Below are positions 5,626 through 8,626 of a stretch of 8,626 bases of DNA, piece after piece; positions within the stretch are counted from its first letter, which is position 1, and the number at the start of each line of letters is the position of its first letter. A model generated the notes under the pieces. The model saw only the letters and a list, made by a program, of their open reading frames with translations, did no database searches and was not told where the DNA came from. Source of the stretch: Ignavibacteria bacterium (GTDB taxonomy: Bacteria; Bacteroidota; Ignavibacteria; Ignavibacteriales; Melioribacteraceae). The stretch spans positions 1 to 8,626 of the forward strand of contig DAIEQT010000157.1 in the NCBI GenBank assembly GCA_027347545.1, written 5' to 3'. The translations under genes were made by a program, and so were the position numbers.

Positions 5626-7083
5626 TTACTTCAGACCCAGCTCTTTGCACATTCTGTAATAGTTAGGCGGCGCTAAACCAAGTTTCTTTGCCGCTTCGGA
5701 ATCAGATTCCGATCTCTGCCTAACATAAGCAAAATATTTCTCGCGGAAATTTCTCTCCATATGTTTAAGCAATAGTATTCCTTCCGGCGATTTAAAACTT
5801 ATTCCATCTGTTGAAAGAATTGTTTCTGTTGACTGGATTTTCTTTCCCAGTGCTGTTTCAATTATGAAAGAATCAATCAGTTTTTCATCGAAGAACAGCA
5901 GGCGCTGAACTAAGTTTTTCAGCTCGCGGATATTTCCGGGCCATTCGTAATCAATTAAATATTTCATAGCGTCTTCGTTAATGACCGGCATTTCTTTTCC
6001 CATGTCATTGGAAAACTCACTCATGAAATAATCTATTAAATAATGAATGTCTTCCTTTCTGTGACTGAGGGGCGGAACGTGAATGGGTACAACATTTAAT
6101 CTATAATAAAGATCTTCACGGAAGCGTTTTTCTTTTATTTCTTCTTCAAGGTTTCTATTGGAAGCCGATATTATACGGACGTTTACTTTTACTTTTTCAG
6201 TTCTTCCAATCTTTTCAACTTCTCCTTCTTGCAAAACGCGAAGAAGTTTTACCTGCGCAGAAAGAGGCAGCTCAGAAACTTCATCAAGAAAAATTGTACC
6301 ATTGTGTGCCTGCTCGAACAAACCAGGCTTTCCTTTATCTGCGCCGGTGAAAGATCCTTTTTCATAGCCAAATAATTCGCTTTCAATTAGCTGATCCGGA
6401 ATGCTTCCGCAATTAATGGGAATAAAATTTTCGTATTTACGTCCGCTTGAATAATGAAGATTATAAGCTACCAATTCTTTGCCGGTTCCTGATGAGCCGG
6501 TTATAAGTATAGGAGCGTTGCTGTTCGCAAATCTTGCTATCTGTTCCCTCAGTTTGTTTGCCGTTTCGGAAATGCCAACAATCTTTTTATTTGTAAGAAT
6601 GTCTTCAACGTTTCTGTTCAGTTTTTGGTTTGACTTCTGTTTCTCTTTAATAAGCTTTCTTCTCTCATAAGCGTTAAAGATTGCCATGATAAAATCTGTT
6701 GGCTGATAAATATATTCTTCAATATCACCCGGGTATTTTGTGCAATACCAAAACGCTCCGGCTTCAATTAAGCTGTGGGCAAAATCGTAATCAGTTATGT
6801 TCACTGTCATCTTTGTAATTACAATTATCTGAAGCGCCGTATCAAAATCTTTGATTTTTTTTATCAGAAGATCACCGCGAAGACCGCCGGCAATTTGAAA
6901 ATCCATAATTACTATATCGTAAGCATTTCGTTTTTTATCCAGCAATTCTAACGCGGATTTGCCGTCGGAAACCACATCAATAATTTTTATTCTATTATCG
7001 AATGGCTTAATTGTGTTCTCCACTCTGCGCATATCAAAATCTTCATCTTCAATAAGCAACACTTTAATTTCTTCTTCTACCAT
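5626..7083 (-). CDS. NtrC-type sigma-54-dependent response regulator
   Basis: A 485-residue cytoplasmic transcription activator acting at sigma-54 promoters after phosphorylation. The receiver domain (about 5-140) has the acidic pair Glu12/Asp13, phosphoacceptor Asp61 in VIMDFQ, Thr90 and Lys116. The AAA+ domain (about 168-395) has Walker A GSSGTGKE (196-203), the sigma-54-contact loop GSFTGA (243-248), Walker B GTIFLDEV (262-269), FREDLYYRLN (321-330) and WPGNIREL (381-388). A Fis-type helix-turn-helix (about 457-485, EAAKKLGLAPPNYYRMCKEL) binds enhancer DNA. Two signature positions depart from the usual GESGTGKE and GAFTGA, both to Ser, but the key Lys202 and Thr246 remain. The start lies 18 bases after the kinase stop, so the pair should be co-transcribed, and the kinase is the expected phosphate donor. 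Target genes are unknown; no convincing -24/-12 promoter was seen in the window's intergenic regions. Confidence 0.96.
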   Translation of the reverse strand: MVEEEIKVLLIEDEDFDMRRVENTIKPFDNRIKIIDVVSDGKSALELLDKKRNAYDIVIMDFQIAGGLRGDLLIKKIKDFDTALQIIVITKMTVNITDYDFAHSLIEAGAFWYCTKYPGDIEEYIYQPTDFIMAIFNAYERRKLIKEKQKSNQKLNRNVEDILTNKKIVGISETANKLREQIARFANSNAPILITGSSGTGKELVAYNLHYSSGRKYENFIPINCGSIPDQLIESELFGYEKGSFTGADKGKPGLFEQAHNGTIFLDEVSELPLSAQVKLLRVLQEGEVEKIGRTEKVKVNVRIISASNRNLEEEIKEKRFREDLYYRLNVVPIHVPPLSHRKEDIHYLIDYFMSEFSNDMGKEMPVINEDAMKYLIDYEWPGNIRELKNLVQRLLFFDEKLIDSFIIETALGKKIQSTETILSTDGISFKSPEGILLLKHMERNFREKYFAYVRQRSESDSEAAKKLGLAPPNYYRMCKELGLK

Positions 7084-7101
7084 CCCTTACCACTCCGCTA
7101 G

Positions 7102-8583
7102 TTAATGTGGAATACGAATTGTAAATCTGCAGCCGCATTTACTCAGATTTTCAACATCAATATCCCAGCCGCATCTTTGTTTTGAAATTTCGTATGCAAT
7201 ATAGCAACCATATCCGGATGATTGCGAACCCGCTTTCGATGTAACATTCTCTAAAAATAGTTTTTTAATGCCGCTCTCATTCGTTTCAATTAGCTCAGGA
7301 GAAATTCCCGGACCATTATCTTCTATCGTTAGTATAGAAATTTTCTCTTCCGGTTTGTGTAAAGTTTTTACAGTAATCGTAAGATTTTCATCCCCACCAT
7401 GATCAATACAATTTTGTATTAGCGGTTCAATTATTTCCCAAATAACAAACTCGTTAATGTGCACAACCGGTACGTTGTCATCCAGGTCCACTTTAATATC
7501 AAACGATCCCGATTTTCTCGCCGTTCTGTTAAATATGTTTTCGATGATAAAGCGTATAACTTCATTAACATTTGTTTTGAATGCAAGATTACGAATCGTT
7601 TGTATCGGTGGATCGTACCATTTCATATCATAAATTACGCGCGACATAAAATTAGAATAGCGCGTTACGCGGTATTTAATGTCGTTAATATTCTCGCTGG
7701 AAAGCTGGCGCAAATCATCTTTGATAAAGCCCATAACCTTTTCAGCTTTATGATGAGTATGATAAATCCGTTTTGTAAAAAGGGCTTCCTTGTCATGATC
7801 AATTTTTTGTTTAATGCTTCGCTCGTGTTCTTCCAAAAGCAAACTCTGAGCTTCGTCCCTTTCCTTTACAGTATAAGTTGAGATGTAATACATAGCCAGA
7901 AGCCCAAGTAGGAAAAGCGCACTATATATAATAGATGTTTCTTCATAGTTAGAAACTATTTCCCGCTGAATGAAGGAAACATCCGCGGTGTTTCTCATGT
8001 AAAGCGCGCCAATAAATTCGCCGTTGGGAACGAAAGGAACAAAAATATGATACGTCTGCTTGTTACTGAGAACATTTACAATTTGTTCTGTTGATTCCAG
8101 CTCCTTCCGAATATTCTTGTAAAGCTCAATAACATTTTTATGTCTTTGCGTGGTATCCTGTTGGTCTATTTTCCTTGTGAAGATAAACGAATAGAGTACT
8201 CGCCCGTCATCAATCGCATAAATTTTATCTCCGTCGGAAACAAGCAGACAAATTTCTTCGACATTTTGCTGAAGCATTTGCTGATTTAGTATGATATCAA
8301 AAAACTGAATTATGCGGCGGCGGTCAATATCATTTGCGCTGGTATTTAATCTCGTTGTTTCAAGCAATAATTCCAGAGTTGTAGAACTTAGATTGGCAAA
8401 CTTTTCCGCCGAATGTTTTTGAAACCACTCTTGGGTATTCTCTACAAAATTTCTGAGTGATGCTTTATGAACAAACGACAGCACAAGCTGAAAAATTATC
8501 AAGCCAACAAACAGCACGGTTAGGTGCTTAAATTCGAAATGATACCGCTTGAGGCTTTCTAGAAAAACATTCTTTTGCGTCAT
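7102..8583 (-). CDS. Membrane sensor histidine kinase, partner of the adjacent regulator
   Basis: A 493-residue inner-membrane kinase that would sense an envelope signal and phosphorylate the response regulator encoded 18 bases downstream. The first membrane helix is about residues 21-38 and the second about 215-236. The roughly 175-residue extracytoplasmic region between them has Cache-like patches (VSDGDKIYAIDDG, 115-127, and PNGEFIGALYMR, 186-197), but the fold is a guess. A charged coiled-coil stretch (about 238-270) leads to the histidine region YHTHHKAEKVMGF (274-286), where His277 or His278 is the likely phosphoacceptor; the usual His-Glu-x-x-x-Pro box is absent. The ATPase domain has the N box EPLIQNCIDHG (386-396, Asn391), the G1 box DNGPGI (422-427) and the G2 region SSGYGCYIAYEIS (455-467). 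The start is ATG 8583; no Shine-Dalgarno is visible, and an in-frame stop of a possible upstream gene lies three bases before it. Confidence 0.94.
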   Translation of the reverse strand: MTQKNVFLESLKRYHFEFKHLTVLFVGLIIFQLVLSFVHKASLRNFVENTQEWFQKHSAEKFANLSSTTLELLLETTRLNTSANDIDRRRIIQFFDIILNQQMLQQNVEEICLLVSDGDKIYAIDDGRVLYSFIFTRKIDQQDTTQRHKNVIELYKNIRKELESTEQIVNVLSNKQTYHIFVPFVPNGEFIGALYMRNTADVSFIQREIVSNYEETSIIYSALFLLGLLAMYYISTYTVKERDEAQSLLLEEHERSIKQKIDHDKEALFTKRIYHTHHKAEKVMGFIKDDLRQLSSENINDIKYRVTRYSNFMSRVIYDMKWYDPPIQTIRNLAFKTNVNEVIRFIIENIFNRTARKSGSFDIKVDLDDNVPVVHINEFVIWEIIEPLIQNCIDHGGDENLTITVKTLHKPEEKISILTIEDNGPGISPELIETNESGIKKLFLENVTSKAGSQSSGYGCYIAYEISKQRCGWDIDVENLSKCGCRFTIRIPH

Positions 8584-8586
8584 AAA

Positions 8587-8626
8587 TCACTTAATAAAAA
8601 ATTCGCCGGAGTTAATTACTTTTTCC
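8587..8626 (-). CDS. Possible C-terminal end of an upstream gene
   Basis: On the minus strand, one frame from the window edge is open for 12 codons and reads EKVINSGEFFIK before TGA (8589 to 8587), three bases before the kinase ATG. That close spacing is what a preceding operon gene would show, and would explain the missing kinase promoter. The piece is too short to tell from chance, since one frame of three often stays open over 40 bases. Confidence 0.25.
   Translation of the reverse strand, partial: EKVINSGEFFIK

Noticed and set aside
7459..7881. 140-codon open frame antisense to the histidine kinase
   Set aside because: It lies wholly inside a well-supported kinase gene and its translation has no recognisable domain or start signal; it is a frame shadow.

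Overview
This window most likely comes from an Ignavibacteria-like member of the Bacteroidota/Chlorobi lineage. The main clue is the C-terminal tail of the secreted glycosidase: QNYPNPFNPETTI, then VFDVLGREVATLVNE and LPSGIYFYRL, ending in KKMLLLK. That wording of the type IX secretion (Por) sorting domain is typical of that group. Moderate A+T content, few Shine-Dalgarno sites and TAnnTTTG-like promoter boxes agree with it. The assignment is an inference from protein style, not a database match.

Layout. (1) Positions 1-3291, minus strand: a sugar-use pair. A secreted family 2 glycoside hydrolase (3291 to 898) is followed by the N-terminal 247 codons of an SGLT-type sodium/sugar symporter (743 to the window edge). 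The 154-base gap holds a LacI-family-like operator and AT-rich repeats. (2) Positions 3292-3609: a non-coding stretch between divergent genes, with candidate promoters both ways. (3) Positions 3610-5562: a low-GC, two-gene unit that I read as a type II restriction-modification system. The plus-strand gene is a MerR-type helix-turn-helix fused to a beta-class adenine-type DNA methyltransferase. The minus-strand gene is a 299-residue protein with a PD-(D/E)XK signature of the EcoRII-C/SsoII/NgoMIV kind. The two converge and overlap by 45 bases at their 3' ends. (4) Positions 5626-8583, minus strand: a membrane sensor histidine kinase followed after 18 bases by an NtrC-type sigma-54 response regulator. 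The last 40 bases may be the end of another gene.

How they may work together. The glycosidase would release sugars at the cell surface and the symporter would import them, possibly under a LacI-type regulator. The kinase and regulator form a classic two-component pair whose target is not visible. The restriction-modification unit looks like an insertion: its GC content is lower than both flanks. The methyltransferase promoter carries a tandem 10-base repeat at its predicted transcription start, a natural candidate operator for the enzyme's own helix-turn-helix. The nuclease lies 63 bases downstream of the response regulator on the same strand, so read-through from the two-component operon is possible. 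The most interesting items are this restriction-modification pair and two small palindromes that lie in frame inside the glycosidase sorting tail.
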